In this document: positions 34,041-47,517 of the stretch, piece by piece
Position numbering within the stretch: position 1 is the first letter of the stretch
Layout: each line of letters opens with the position of its first letter
Source of the DNA: Dirofilaria immitis
Lineage: Eukaryota; Nematoda; Chromadorea; Rhabditida; Onchocercidae
Reading direction: 5' to 3'
DNA: 64,000 bases
NCBI GenBank assembly: GCA_024305405.1
Contig: JAKNDB010000108.1
Coordinates: 682,001 to 746,000, forward strand
Made by a program: the position numbers and the translations under genes
Notes under the pieces: generated by a model
The model's database searches: none
The model's input: the letters and a program-made list of their open reading frames with translations, nothing else
What the model was told of the DNA's origin: nothing

Positions 34041-34613
34041 ATAGTATTGAGTTTTCATAATAACTCAATTTTTTTTTAGCTTTTAAAGTTTTAATAAAAC
34101 TAAAATTTCTGTTTAAGTTTATTATAAAGTTTTCTTATATTTTAATTTGAAACAATGTTACTTTGCTTAATGCCTTATCTATATTGTTGAGAATGATAAA
34201 AAAAAAGTAAAGAATGAAATTTTTAAATTTAATAAATTACAATTGACATACTCTCCCATCAAGTCGATCATCGAGATTTTTTCAATAGTACAAGCAATCG
34301 AGATTTGACAGTAATAAATTTTTAAAAAAAAAAAAATGATGATATGGCAAAAAAAAGAGTGATAATTAAAATTTGAAATGATTTCTTTATTAATTTTATA
34401 CTTTCAATTATTGATTTATTAAAAATATGATAAAAAGAGGGAGAGAGAAAGAGAGAGAGAGAAAGAGAGAGGGAGAAAGAAAGTGGGAAAGAAGAAGGGA
34501 TAAATGCTTTGTTTAAAAAAAAGAAAAATTGAAGCAAAGTAATTGGAAAAAATTTCTTCTTTTTTTTCATTTGCAATAAAATTTCAATAGTTCAATAGTT
34601 TAAAATAGCATAA

Positions 34614-34911
34614 GGAAGGAAAGAAGGAAAGGAAGGAAGGAAGGAAGAAAGAAAGGAAGGAAGGAAGGAAGGAAGGAAAGGAAGGAAGGAAAGGAAGGAA
34701 GGAAAGGAAGGAAGGAAAGGAAGGAAGGAAAGGAAGGAAGGAAAGGAAGGAAGGAAAGGAAGGAAGGAAGGAAGAAAGGAAGGAAGAAAGGAAGGAAGGA
34801 AGGAAAGGAAGGAAGGAAAGGAAGGAAGGAAAGGAAGGAAGGAAAGGAAGGAAGGAAAGGAAGGAAGGAGGAAGGAAGGAAGGAAGAAAGGAAGGAAGGA
34901 AGGAAGGATGG
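34614..34911. repeat. 300-bp pure purine GGAA/GGAAA array
   Basis: Unbroken A/G sequence built of GGAAGGAAA and GGAAGGAAGGAAA units, ending GGATGGATGG. Mirror symmetry makes triplex DNA possible, and GGAA is the ETS-factor core; both are inference. The reverse strand gives a long Pro/Ser/Phe open frame that is not a gene. Confidence 0.95.
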
Positions 34912-35002
34912 ATGGGGAACGGTTTGTCTTGAAATCTTTTGAGTGACAAGCCTGTGATAAAGTAAAGATGAAAATAACGGTGTGACAGTTGTACCATCAC
35001 CG

Positions 35003-35038
<36 letters not shown>

Positions 35039-37212
35039 GCATCATCAGCATCAACAACCGTGACCGTTGGATGATTCTTCATCATTTCGCCAATCCTTTA
35101 TCAATTGATGCAAATTGAAGCAGATGCTTTAGTCCGGAAGTTTAAACAATTGAACCGAATGAAGAAGATGACGACGATGAAAAAGGACGAAAAGAAATTT
35201 TCATCTTTTTTCTTTTTCAAAAAAAACGAAACGATACGATACGAAACAAAACAAAATGAAAATTAGAAATTAAAAAAAAAAAAAAAGAAATTTGCATATT
35301 TGAAAATAATTTTTTTTCTAAAATTAGTAAAATTTTGATTTTTTCTTCGAAAAATCAATAAATTATATTATTGAATATATATGTATGATAAGAAGACAAA
35401 AAAAAAAGTGATAAATTTCGAGAAAATGAAAAAGAACGCAAAAAAAAGCTACCGTATGATCGTTTTAACAAATATATATTTTTGAGTGATGAAGAAAATA
35501 TAATATCATATTTTATGAATTAATTCAATATTTTTGAAATTGTTGAATTTTTTTTTATTTAAATCATATTATCATTATCAATTATAATCATGATTACTCA
35601 TTTTATCCATTAATTAATCATCTCGATTAATTCATTTAACTTCAGTGTAAGTTATCATATCCATTAATTTATCATATCATTACTTATTTATTTAATAGTT
35701 CATTCGATTAATTCAAATTGCATTTGAGAACAGTTATTATTATTCTTGTTGTTCAATATAAGTTATCATATGTTTTACTTATTTTATCAATTAATCATTC
35801 AATTAAACTATTTTAAACAAATGAAATGATTTATTAGAAAAAAAAAAAAAAAAAAACGAAGAAATGAAGGTATGCAAAAATGATGTCACAAAATTTTTCA
35901 TTTTCTTTTTCCTTTTCACTTCGATAAATCAGAAACAAAAAAAAAAAAAAAAAAAAAAGGAAAACATTGCGGAAATATTTTATTTTATAAATTAAAATTG
36001 AAAAATTTCTTCACTATCCATTTGAAATATTATCATTGCTTTTATTTTTATTTTTATTTTTTTTTTTTAAATGAACAAAAACAGAAAACAAAACAAAAAA
36101 CAAAACAAAGAAAACAAAACAAAGAAAACAAAACAAAAAACAAAACAAAATAAAATAAAATAGCAGAAAATTTGAATGGATGACAAAATTAAAAAAAAGG
36201 AAAAATTCATTCATTTTTCATTTTCAAAATTTCACTTTTTTCCTCCTCCCTCCCCCTTCCCATTCTCTTAACAATATTGATTTATTTTTCTTTTTTCAAT
36301 TTCATAATAATACATATTTTTAAATTTGTTTTGTTTTCCCTTTTATTTTTATCATTATTATCTTTCATATATTTTCTACTGAAAATAAATATCATCATCA
36401 TCATCATCCAAAATTACACTATATAACTATGATAATAATTGTGATTAATTAAAATTGAAATATATCATACTTAATTCTCGTTTTTATATATTTTTAAAAA
36501 CGAAGTTTAGATTGAATATGAAGTTTAAACTTAATATATAAGTTATATAGTTAAATGAATGATAAATAATTGTAATTAAAATCGGAATATATCATACTTA
36601 ATTCTCATTTTTATATATTTTTATATAGAAGTTTAAATTTTAATATATTTAAAAAGAAAAATATGATGAATAGAAATACTAAATAGTTCGATTGTTTGTT
36701 TCATTTACATTTATAACATTTCGAATAGACGACAGATAGGCAATTGAAACATATTTTTTAATTTATCTTTTAATTCTAGTTTATATCTTTTAGTATCGAA
36801 GTTTAAATTTATATCTTTTAGTATTGAAGTTTAAATTTAAATATGATGAATTGAAATATCAAATAATTCGATTGTTTCATTTTAAATTTATGACATTTGA
36901 AATAAGTGATAGGATAATGATAATTGATTGCGGATATATAAAGATATATATATATATGCATATGATTGGATGATGATTGATATGTATTGCGGTAGACTTT
37001 TACTACATAGCTAAAAAGCAGCAGCTATTCAAATGATCCATTATAAGTAGATATCAGATAGTTTATGCGCAACTGCTCAACTGTGAATGACCACTCGACC
37101 TATGTCCACTCTTTACCTCTCATTTTATTCTTCTTTGGCTATTTACTTCATCGATAATTGATATTCAAATACTTACCATCACAACTACTAACTATTAATG
37201 CTAATATTAATA

Positions 37213-37353
<141 letters not shown>

Positions 37354-37567
37354 TTTACCTGCCCATTTATTATTCATTACGATTACCTGAATACATTAAT
37401 GGATATGCTTATTTACCTGACCATTTATTACTCATTATGATTACCTGAATACATAATGGATATGCATTATGTGTATGTCATGTCATAAGCTATAAAAGTC
37501 ATATACTTATATCATCTCAATTGGTCACTTCATTTTTGTTCTCTTCTTTCGTTTTCTTTTATTCCTC

Positions 37568-37569
<2 letters not shown>

Positions 37570-37599
<30 letters not shown>
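37570..37599. repeat. (TC)15 microsatellite
   Basis: Pure CT dinucleotide of 30 bp, close to the G-quadruplex motif. Confidence 0.95.
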
Positions 37600-37601
<2 letters not shown>

Positions 37602-37740
37602 AAACGATTACTTCCAACTTCTCAAACATTTCCACATATATATATATATAGCGAGAAAAAGATTTAGTTGAGAAAGGACAAATAACAAACAAAAATCTAC
37701 AGTGTAGTATTGAAGGAGAAGGAGATGACATATAATAACA

Positions 37741-37766
37741 GGGGAGTAAGAGGGAGGGGGTGGGGG
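37741..37766 (+). promoter_or_regulatory. Canonical G-quadruplex motif
   Basis: Four G runs (4, 3, 5, 5) with loops of 7, 1 and 1 nt: GGGG AGTAAGA GGG A GGGGG T GGGGG. It satisfies the standard G3+N1-7 rule and stands out in such AT-rich DNA. Its function is unknown. Confidence 0.8.
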
Positions 37767-38221
37767 ACGAGGTTGAAAGTCTCGACAAAATCCTTTCTTC
37801 TCCGATCATGAAAGTACGCGCCTGTCTATCCGCCTTTTTCAACCTCTTCCATTTCCTCCTCTCCCTCCCTATCTCATCCTAACTTCCCTCCTTTCCTTTC
37901 TCATTCTTCATTCTACTTCATCATCACCATCATTATCATTATTATTATCATCATCATTATTGTTATTATTACCATTATTATTATTATTATTACCATTATT
38001 ATTATTACTATTACCATTATTACTATCATTATTATTATTATTACCATTATTATTATTATTATTATTATTATTAATTACACTAACACCAACCAGAACACCA
38101 CCAACCCAATGAGCAGGCAGGCAATAAATCATTTTTCTACAAAATGGCCTCTTTCACGCTTATTTTATTAGCAAAAAAAAAAGAATAAAAAATTAAGCGA
38201 AATTATTTCGACGTAACTTAT

Positions 38222-38440
38222 CTTATTAGCATAGCTCTATTACCTTATTAGCATAGCTCTATTACCTTATTAGCATAGCTCTATTATCTTATTAGCATAG
38301 CTCTACCTTATTAGCATAGCTTCATCTCATCATTATGTTTCATCTTATTACTGTAGCTTCACTTTCTCATGTAACTTTACTTTATTACTGTAGCTTTATC
38401 TCATTAAAATAGCTTAACCTTATTAGCATAGTATTGCTTA
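38222..38440 (+). repeat. 22-bp tandem array, four to five good copies
   Basis: CTTATTAGCATAGCTCTATT plus AC repeats from 38222 to about 38310 and then decays into TTAGCATAGCTT-like pieces to 38440. Confidence 0.85.
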
Positions 38441-41299
38441 TTAGCAATTATTTTACTTAAAACAATTACAATTACTTTTACCTTTTTTTTCTTTTCGTTT
38501 TTTTTTGAAATTATAAATTTCAATCCTTCATCCTAATTATTAATTTTTAAATTTTAGTAATTTTATCAATGTTCCACATTATCAACACATTTTGTATTCA
38601 TTAATATTAATAATTATCATAAATAATGTTACACCTTTAATGCTAATAAATAAATGCACGCAACACCTTATCCTCATTTTATCATTATCATATCTTGCTA
38701 ATCGATCATGTTATCTTAATTTTTCAACAACAGCTAATTTAGTGCATACAAGTTGTATAAGCATAAAACATTCCCAATCTTCTCATTTTATCATTCTTGC
38801 TAAGCGAAAATGATAAATTACAAACAACCTCTTATCTTTTATATTTAAGCAAGTTTAAAATAAATAACGAAATATCTTTTCAAACAATTGCTAAATATTT
38901 ATTGTGCTATTTTAATTTGTTACTCTATAATATATGTATCTAAATTTCTTAAAAAAAAAAAAATAGCTTTTTTTTCCTTTTACCAAAATTATTGATAAAT
39001 TAAATGAATTATTTCAGAAATAATCAAATTAATAATAAATAATAATATCCTAAAATATTATTTATTATAATATAATACCCTAAAATATAATTTATTAAAT
39101 ATAAACATCTATTCTAAAATATCGATTTAATTTGATTATTAATTTATTAAATATTAAGTAAAGTATAAATATCTATTCTAAAATTTGAACATTTCACATT
39201 ATCCATTAATTTATTCTCTTCATGTAACAACACATTATTACATAAAGGATGATTTTAATAATAAAATTTTTTTAAAAAAAAAAAAAAAAAAGTATATTAT
39301 GATTGAAATAATTGTTGAGAAAATATTTGCCAACAAATAATAAATATTTTACTTTCATTTGATTCATTTCGTTCCAACGATATGATTAATCAGATATCAT
39401 TGTTTACCTAATGAATGAGGTATGTATATTGTAATGTCATCGATGATTAAGTGCGATGGTTATCATCACCTTGTAAATTAATTATCAGCAAAAGGACAAA
39501 TTGGTAGAAAAAAAAGCATCTAGAAACAAAATTGTTGACAAAAAAAAAGAAGAAATTTTCCGTTATCATTAAAAATTGAACAAAAATGTTAAAAATAATA
39601 ATAATAATAATAACGAAGCAATAACAATCAATATTTATTAACAATTATTAATCAATGCAATTTGAATGATGAAATATATCAATTAATGATAACAATGATA
39701 ATAATTGAAGCAACAATAACAATAATAACAAATACTTATTATATTAAACAAATATAATGATAATAGATGATAATCAAAATGATAATGAATGATAATAAAT
39801 GATAATGATATAGCGATAAATAGGAACATATTTTTGATTTGATTTAAAAGTATTCGTTCATTTTTAATTTATATTCGCTGATACTGGATGTTAATTAATT
39901 GATACCTTTACAAATTTCGTTTTAAAATCTCAAGTAGGTTAATAAATCATTTGCACTATTTTTACACTAAACAATCGTTAATTAAGAAATGATGTCACAG
40001 ACAATATATATTTATGTATGTAATGATAAGTACACTTCATGGTGATTAATGATTTGATGAATGTATGTTTGTCTGTGTATGTTTATTTATCTATGTATGT
40101 ATATGTATGTATGTGTATGTGTATGTGTGTATGTGTGTGTGTGTGTGTGTGTGTGTTGTGTGTGTTTGTATATGTATCTGTGTCATTTGTCGTTGTGTAA
40201 ACGAAAGTTGGTATATGATTGAAAATTCATTTTTATATGTATTCTGTATGATTAGGAAGACCTCCGGAGAAGTATCGCTTGTAATGATTTATCAACGAGA
40301 TCGATATATGAGAGATATTGATTTATCAGCAAAGATATGATAAAGAATGATATATATATATATATATTTGTAATATATGTTAGATATCGAATATATAGAT
40401 AAATATAACTAAATATCCAGAAATATATCCAGAATAAATTTTCAATGACGATAATACCTTATGGATTTGATGGACAGCTGCCCATAATAGCCCAATCGTT
40501 CCTCTCACAAAATTCAAATAGATCAACAAATGGCCGAAGACAGATAAAAATAAACATATATACACAATATATACACACATACATACATACATACATGCAT
40601 ACATACACATACATACACATACATACATACAAAAATGAAAAAACAAATTTTCTTTTTGTCTTTTTCATTTTCATTTTTTTTTATCCGATTAGTTTGAAAA
40701 GTTTTTAAAAAAAGAAGTTTTCGTTTTTTTTTTTTTTTTTTTTGAGAGAATTTGAGAGGAAAGGAAATATATCGAAAATTTATTATCTTTTCGTTAAAGA
40801 TTAATTATTTTTCGTGTTACATTCACAAATTATTATCATTCGAGAAATGTTTTATGTGATATTTTTGGTAAGTGTTGATTTCTTTTTTTTCCTTTTTTTC
40901 TTTTTTTTCACTATTTCTTTTCATTTTTACCTATCTCTTTTCCTTTCTCTTTATCAAATTTATTTCTCACAGTTAAATTCTCTTTCGTTTTTTTTTCTTT
41001 TTTCTTTTTCTCAGGTAAATCACTGTATCATTTGATCATCTATGCATATGTGTATATATGTGTATTGTAAGAGAGATAAATTTTTTTTTTTTTTCTCTTC
41101 TAATTAATTAGTAATTTGATTAATAACAAATTTTGATCTTTTATATAAAACTGTTCTTTATTGGTATTGTGCCAATGCGAAATTAACATAATAATTATTA
41201 TTAGCAGCAAATATTCAATGATTAATTTTGCTTATATTTTACTAAAAATGTGGAATATGTGGAATGATAATGATAACAATAACAACAATAATGATAACA

Positions 41300-41359
<60 letters not shown>

Positions 41360-43075
41360 GGATGAATGAAATAGAAATGAATGAAATGAGAAATTCAAAT
41401 TTCATTTTTATAGATTTTAAAGAAAAATGCCATTATTCTCATTTATATGGTTGCCAATCAAAAGCAACATCAAAATTTGCATTTCACTGAAATTTGAGAC
41501 AGACGGCACAAATCTCATTATGAAATCAAGCCTCCAAAATGTGTCATTCTCGAATAGCTTTCATAAGACGAAAATGTTAGCATTTACCATTCAATATATT
41601 TCTATATATCTAAATATAGATATGTATATATTATATATATAGATGTATTTCTCGTCTTGCTTATTATAATTTCCCTAAATTTGAATAATTAAAATTTTAT
41701 TCGTTGAATTTTTATTTTTATTTTGTCATTTCATTTCATCTATTTTAATCAAATCACAAGAAAATAATTATTCGTATTATTCGTATTATCTATTATCATC
41801 ATTATCATTATCATTATCATTGCTCTCTATTTTTTATTAGAAGATAAAAATTCTATTTTAATATAAGAAATTTAATTTAAGCATCAAATATATGCTATAA
41901 ACTGAAAATTGTGAGAAAATATTGTTTTTTTTCTTTAATTATTTATTCTCTTTTTGTTTTTATTGAGAAGTATATGATTAATTTATTATTATTATTATTA
42001 TTACTATTATTATTATTTGATGAAAATTTTCTTCTCATTTTTTCCCTTCTCATTTTCTCGACAAAATTATATTGCATGAAAAATGTGAATTTTGAAATAA
42101 TTTCATTTATAATAAATTTAATTCAAAACTTAAATATTATATGAAGAAATATTGAATTTTTAGAAGTATGAAATTTTGTATTTTAATCGAAATTTTACTT
42201 TTTTCTTTCTGTTTTCAGTAGAAAAAGCATTAAAAAAAAAGAAATCAAAAAATTTATTGTTAATAAATAAGATAAATTCTTTGTTTTTGTATTCGTTAAA
42301 AAATGCGCGAAAATTAAAACGAGAAATGTCATCGAGAATGATTTTGGAAGGAAAAAAAATTTTTGTTTTCCTTTTTTTTTCCACAACAATATATATAACT
42401 TTTGCATTGATTGAAATAAATTTATTGATTAAACAAAAAATTTTCAATGATCAAAAATTTGCCTGGAAATTTCCTGAAAATCGTTAAATTTACAAACAAT
42501 CAATCAATTAATTAATCAATCGATTGGTAAATTCAACTTTAAGCTACCGTATTCAAACATTCCCTAACAAAGTAACAAATCATTATCAGTTGAAATTTAG
42601 TAAATAAATCAATACAGGCGAGAAAAAAAATGGGGAGAGGAGGAGGAAAAAAAAATCAAAAGAGAAAAGAAATTGCTAACTGATGAAGGAAAGGTTCATT
42701 CTCGATTACTGATAAAAATATTTCAATACAATTCTTCTCATTTTAATGATAAAATGTTAATTTTATAGGGGTGGAAAAAATAAATTAGCGTAGGAGTGAA
42801 GGAAGAGGGATAAGAATTAGAGTAAAAGGTGGAAGAGTCAAGAGCCTTTGTTGTTATTGTCGCACATACCGAAATGCTATTTTTGTGTCCTCTCGACGAT
42901 GAGGATGATGGTGACACAGAAGGAAAAAAAAAAAAAAAGGAAGGCGGGGAGTTTTAGGTGGGGTGGGCGAGCGAGAAAAGGCGGGGTAAGAGGAAATGGA
43001 CTAATAAATTCGGGCGGAGAATTGAAATGTGCACACAGGAGCGAAATAGATTTATTGCTCAGGCAATAAATTATA

Positions 43076-43083
43076 TTTTGCAG
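43076..43083 (+). promoter_or_regulatory. Strong 3' splice acceptor upstream of FGFRL1-like ATG
   Basis: ATATTTTGCAG lies 35 bp before ATG 43118. As with the liprin-beta gene, it may join a non-coding exon or receive a spliced leader. Confidence 0.4.
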
Positions 43084-43117
43084 GAGGGTAGCGGATAGAT
43101 TTTTGTTTTGTGGGCGA

Positions 43118-43158
43118 ATGAAGTATTGTTTGTCGAGTATTATTGCTGCAACAATAGC

Positions 43159-43208
<50 letters not shown>

Positions 43209-43498
43209 CGACAACAGCAACAGCAACAGCAAGTGCAACAATTGCTGCTGTTGCTACTGCTGCTGCTGCTACTGCTGCTGCTGCTACACATCTACTACAA
43301 CAACAACAACTACTACTACCACTACTACTACAATTACAGCAACAATTTATGTTGCACCTTTTCATACATCATCATCATCATCATCATCATCATTATCATC
43401 ATCAGCATCTTCGACATCATCATCATCATCACCAGAATCATCATCAGCATCAGTATCAGCATCATCATCATCATCATCATCATCATCATTATCATCAT

Positions 43499-43529
<31 letters not shown>

Positions 43530-43647
43530 AGCAGCAGTATCATCAGCATTTTCATCATTTTTATCGTTTTACCACTTATTACAACAATTCTTCTTTTTGT
43601 TCCCGAACAAGCTCATTCAACAGCAGCAACAGTTACCGAACATCGAT
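43118..43647 (+). CDS. FGFRL1: FGFRL1-like exon 1 (signal peptide), start unresolved
   Basis: Only the 3' end is well supported: SIFIIFIVLPLITTILLF then VPEQAHS (43545-43629) looks like a signal-peptide core with cleavage site, and the donor T|GTTAGT at 43648 is in phase 1 as exon 2 requires. That frame contains no ATG back to a TAG near 43155. ATG 43118 (MKYCLSSIIAATIA) is in another frame, separated by 400 bp of trinucleotide repeats. Either the frame shifts inside the repeats or a further upstream exon splices into them. Confidence 0.4.
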
Positions 43648-46600
43648 GTTAGTTTTTTTTTTTTTTTTGTTTTATTATTCATTTTATCATTTTTATTTGC
43701 ATACTTCTTGTTTAGGCTATTATTGATTTATGTTTTTGTTGTTTGTTCGATTTTTTTCTTTCTCTCTTTTTTATTTATTTCTTTTTTATTTTTATTTATT
43801 TATTTATTTTTTGTGACATTACATAAAATATCAATAAATTATCAATGATAATATATTATCATTCTTGTTGTTTAAATTTAATTGAAAAAAAAAATTCCAC
43901 TATTACATTTCTCTTGAAATTAATTGTTCTTTTTTTTGTTTTCGTTTTTCGTTTTTGTTTTCGTTTTTTTTTTTTTTTTGTTTTTGTTATTTTTAATGTG
44001 ATAAAAAGAAAAAAGAAAAAAATGAAAATTTTTGATTAAATTTTTTTTTTTTCAATCTTTGCTTGTTTTATTTTTGAAAATTTTTGAGCTATAAAACAAC
44101 AACTTGTAATTAAAATAATAATTTTAATTAAAAATTATAAATCAAATAATTATTTCAAATTTTTATCCTAAAAATTTGAAATAAAATTAGAAATGAAAAA
44201 TATTTAGAAATTAACAATTAAAATTATTAATCAAATAAAATTATTATTTTCAAAAATTTGATTAATATAATTATGTTTAAAAAAAAAAAAAAAAAGAAAA
44301 AAAATAACGGATACAAGATATTTCTACAACAATATGATAAATTATTTTAAGTACACTAATCCGTTTCTCATTTAAATCATTTCTTAGCCTAATAATTAAT
44401 ACAATTATGAAATGATAAATTTGAGAGCTAAAAAAAAAAAAAACCGCAAATTATTTTATTCCAAATTAGATGATTATTAATTATTAGATTATAATTATTA
44501 TCATCTTTTTATTATCCAAACTTTTCCTTTTAATTTTTTTTTTTTGCTAATTTTATTTAAAAAAGCATTTTTCCTTTCCTAATTCTATTGATGAGCATAA
44601 GTTTCATTGAATGATAAGAATTTGAAAAATTGATTGAAAATGTTAAGCTTTCGCTGATAAATAGTAATCTGTTGCCATCTGAATGATATCACTATGATAT
44701 GACAAATGATAATGATAATCCGTCCCATTCAGGTCATCATTATCTCATTGTATCATCATTTCCAATATGTGACATCAATATTTCTTATCAGAAAAATTCT
44801 CTAAATAATATTGTTAGCTTTTAAATTCATTCTATTTTATCCATTTTCATTAATATGATTAAATTTTCATATAATTTTTATGCATAATTAGTAAATCAAT
44901 TCTAATTGAAAGTATACCAAGTTGCTTCTTTTTTTTTTTTTTTTTTTTTCGTATAAAATAAACTGATATAAATATATTTGAGAATCAATATGCACAACAA
45001 CTGACCATTTAAAATATTTTTCGAAATTCTCCTGAGAATCTTTTCTATCATAAAACTAAAAGTCAAATTATCATTCATTTTTTTCAAAACAAAAAAAAGA
45101 AAAAAGAGTGCCAAGCAATAGCAGCAAATTTTCAAAGTTATTTTACTGATAACAATATTTGAAAAAAAAAAGTTAGAAATAAAAAAAAAAACGATAAAAA
45201 ATCGATAAAATATTTCAATGTCATTCAATGATTGAAATATCTAAAATAAATTTAACCATTTTAATTTATAGCATAATAATTTAATTTTAATAAAATATTT
45301 CAATACTTTTTAATGATTTAAAATATTAAATAAAACTTAAATTATTTCAATCTATATCATCTAACAATCATTAATTTTAATTTTTTCTTTTTTTTTTTTT
45401 TTTTATTTATTCAGCAATTATTTTTGTTGTCAATTTTTAGCAATAAATTAAATACTAGAATATATCGTATATATTTACTGATATGTGATAATATATCAAT
45501 TTTAATTTAACACATAGCTAATTTTATATATTCGCTAACGATTATTTAAGTATTCGAATTAATGTTGCCAATGAGGAAAGAGAGAGAGAGAGAGAGAGAG
45601 AGAAAAAAAGAAAGGAAAGAAAAGAAATGATAAAATGATCGATCATTCAGGCGGTTTTAAATCATTTGATCAAATGATATGCGCATATGTATGTACAATT
45701 CCTTTTTTTTTTTTTTTTTTTTACAAAAATCTGCAACATATTTCCTTTTTTTTTTTTAAAAATTCTTTTATCAAACCGAAAATTTTCTTCAATCATTCAT
45801 GTTTTGTATGTTTGCCATTAAATCGACACAATCGTTAATTTTTGAAATTTTGTTTCATTTTTAAATTTTCAAAGTTAAACAATGAAATTAATATAGTTTA
45901 TGGAAATATGGATGGTATTTTTAAATGATGATGATGATGATAATGTTTGGATGATATTTTTAGATGATGATAATGTAATATTATCCATATTTCTTCGAAC
46001 CAGGATTATATGGATAATATTTTTAGATGATGATAATGTCTGGATAGTAATCCTGATTTTAAGGAAACATGGATGAGATAATATTTTTAGATGATGATAA
46101 TTTCTAGATATTAATCCTAAATAATGATTTATAGTAAGTTTTAATAGATTTTTTCTTTTCTTTTTTTTCTCGCTTTTGTTTTTTTTTTTTTAAATTTACC
46201 AATAAATAATATAAAAATGCTTATAAATTTGATCGAATATTAAAACTTGATTTCTAGCATAAATTTATAATAAAATTTTTATTTTTAATAATACGAAATA
46301 TTTAAGATTTAATTTTTTCCATAACTTTTTTTTAACAATTTCGATTTGAAATTTTTTAATCAAAAATTATCTAATCAATATGATAACAATTTATTCAAAT
46401 TGATAAGAAGTATTTAAATTTCAATTTTTTTTTCCATATTTTTATAAATATTTGAGTTTTGAAATTAACTTTACTTGAAAGGATTAATTAGAGCATACCT
46501 GAAACGCATATGATATGATAATTAATTATTTCAATGAAAAAATACTATAAAATTTGATAATTTAAAAACAAAAAAAAAAAAAGGGACGAAATAAGAAAGT

Positions 46601-47480
46601 TTTATTCATTCATCAACAATATTAACAATATTTATTATATTATATAAGAAAATGAATGAATGTTTGTTAAAAACCGCCATTCTTTGAACTTTACCGCCAC
46701 ATTGAAATTAAAATGAATGAGTGAAAAAAAGAGGAGAGAGAATTAATTTTTCATTTTATGTCAAATTAAATTAACATATAATTTAGAGAAAAAAGAAAAA
46801 GAAAAGATAAACGAAAGAATATAATAAAAAAAAAAAAGAAAACAAAAAATTCGAAAAATATCATTTAAAATTTTTATTATTCAAATTTTTATCATCCGTT
46901 CATTTTAATTTATTAATTTTTTAAATAATACAAAAATTGTTATTTCATTAATTTATCTTTGATAATAAAAAAAAAAAAAAAAAAAAGACAATTGCTTATC
47001 ATATTTTTAATCAATTATTTATTATTTCTTATTTATAATTTATCTTTTTCCTCTCGTTTTCTTTTGTTTCAAATGAAATTTATTATTTTAATAAAAATTA
47101 CATTATTAAATTATTTATTGAAAGAATTTGTAACAATATATTACATTTAATTTTTTATAGAAATAAATTATTTTATATTTATTGTATTTTAATTATTTTA
47201 AGAATAAATTTATTGATTATTGTTATTTTCGATTATTAATTATTTTATTGTTTAATAATGAATAATCTCGATCAGGAAATATTTTCGGGATCAAGAGAGA
47301 GGGATTTAGTAAAAGAATAATATATATATATATATATATGTATGTTTGTGTATGTGTATATATGAATGCGTTTGACAGTTCTTTTCAAATAAATCGATTG
47401 AATTTAAAAATATGGTAAAATGAGATGAAAAAATACGGTACATTGATAGCGCTTAAACTTCCTTTCTTTCTCTTTTTTCT

Positions 47481-47517
<37 letters not shown>

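Noticed and set aside
34584..35085. Pro/Ser/Phe-rich open frames on the - strand
   Set aside because: Translation of a GGAA purine array joined to a (CAT)n tract; low complexity only.
42176..42487. 103-codon Lys/Phe/Leu-rich frame
   Set aside because: Composition is what AT-rich random DNA gives; no ATG at the start and overlapping frames exist on the other strand.
42848..43069. 73-codon Arg/Gly-rich frame
   Set aside because: Lies in the G-rich zone before the FGFRL1-like gene and reflects its purine bias; more likely promoter or 5' UTR.
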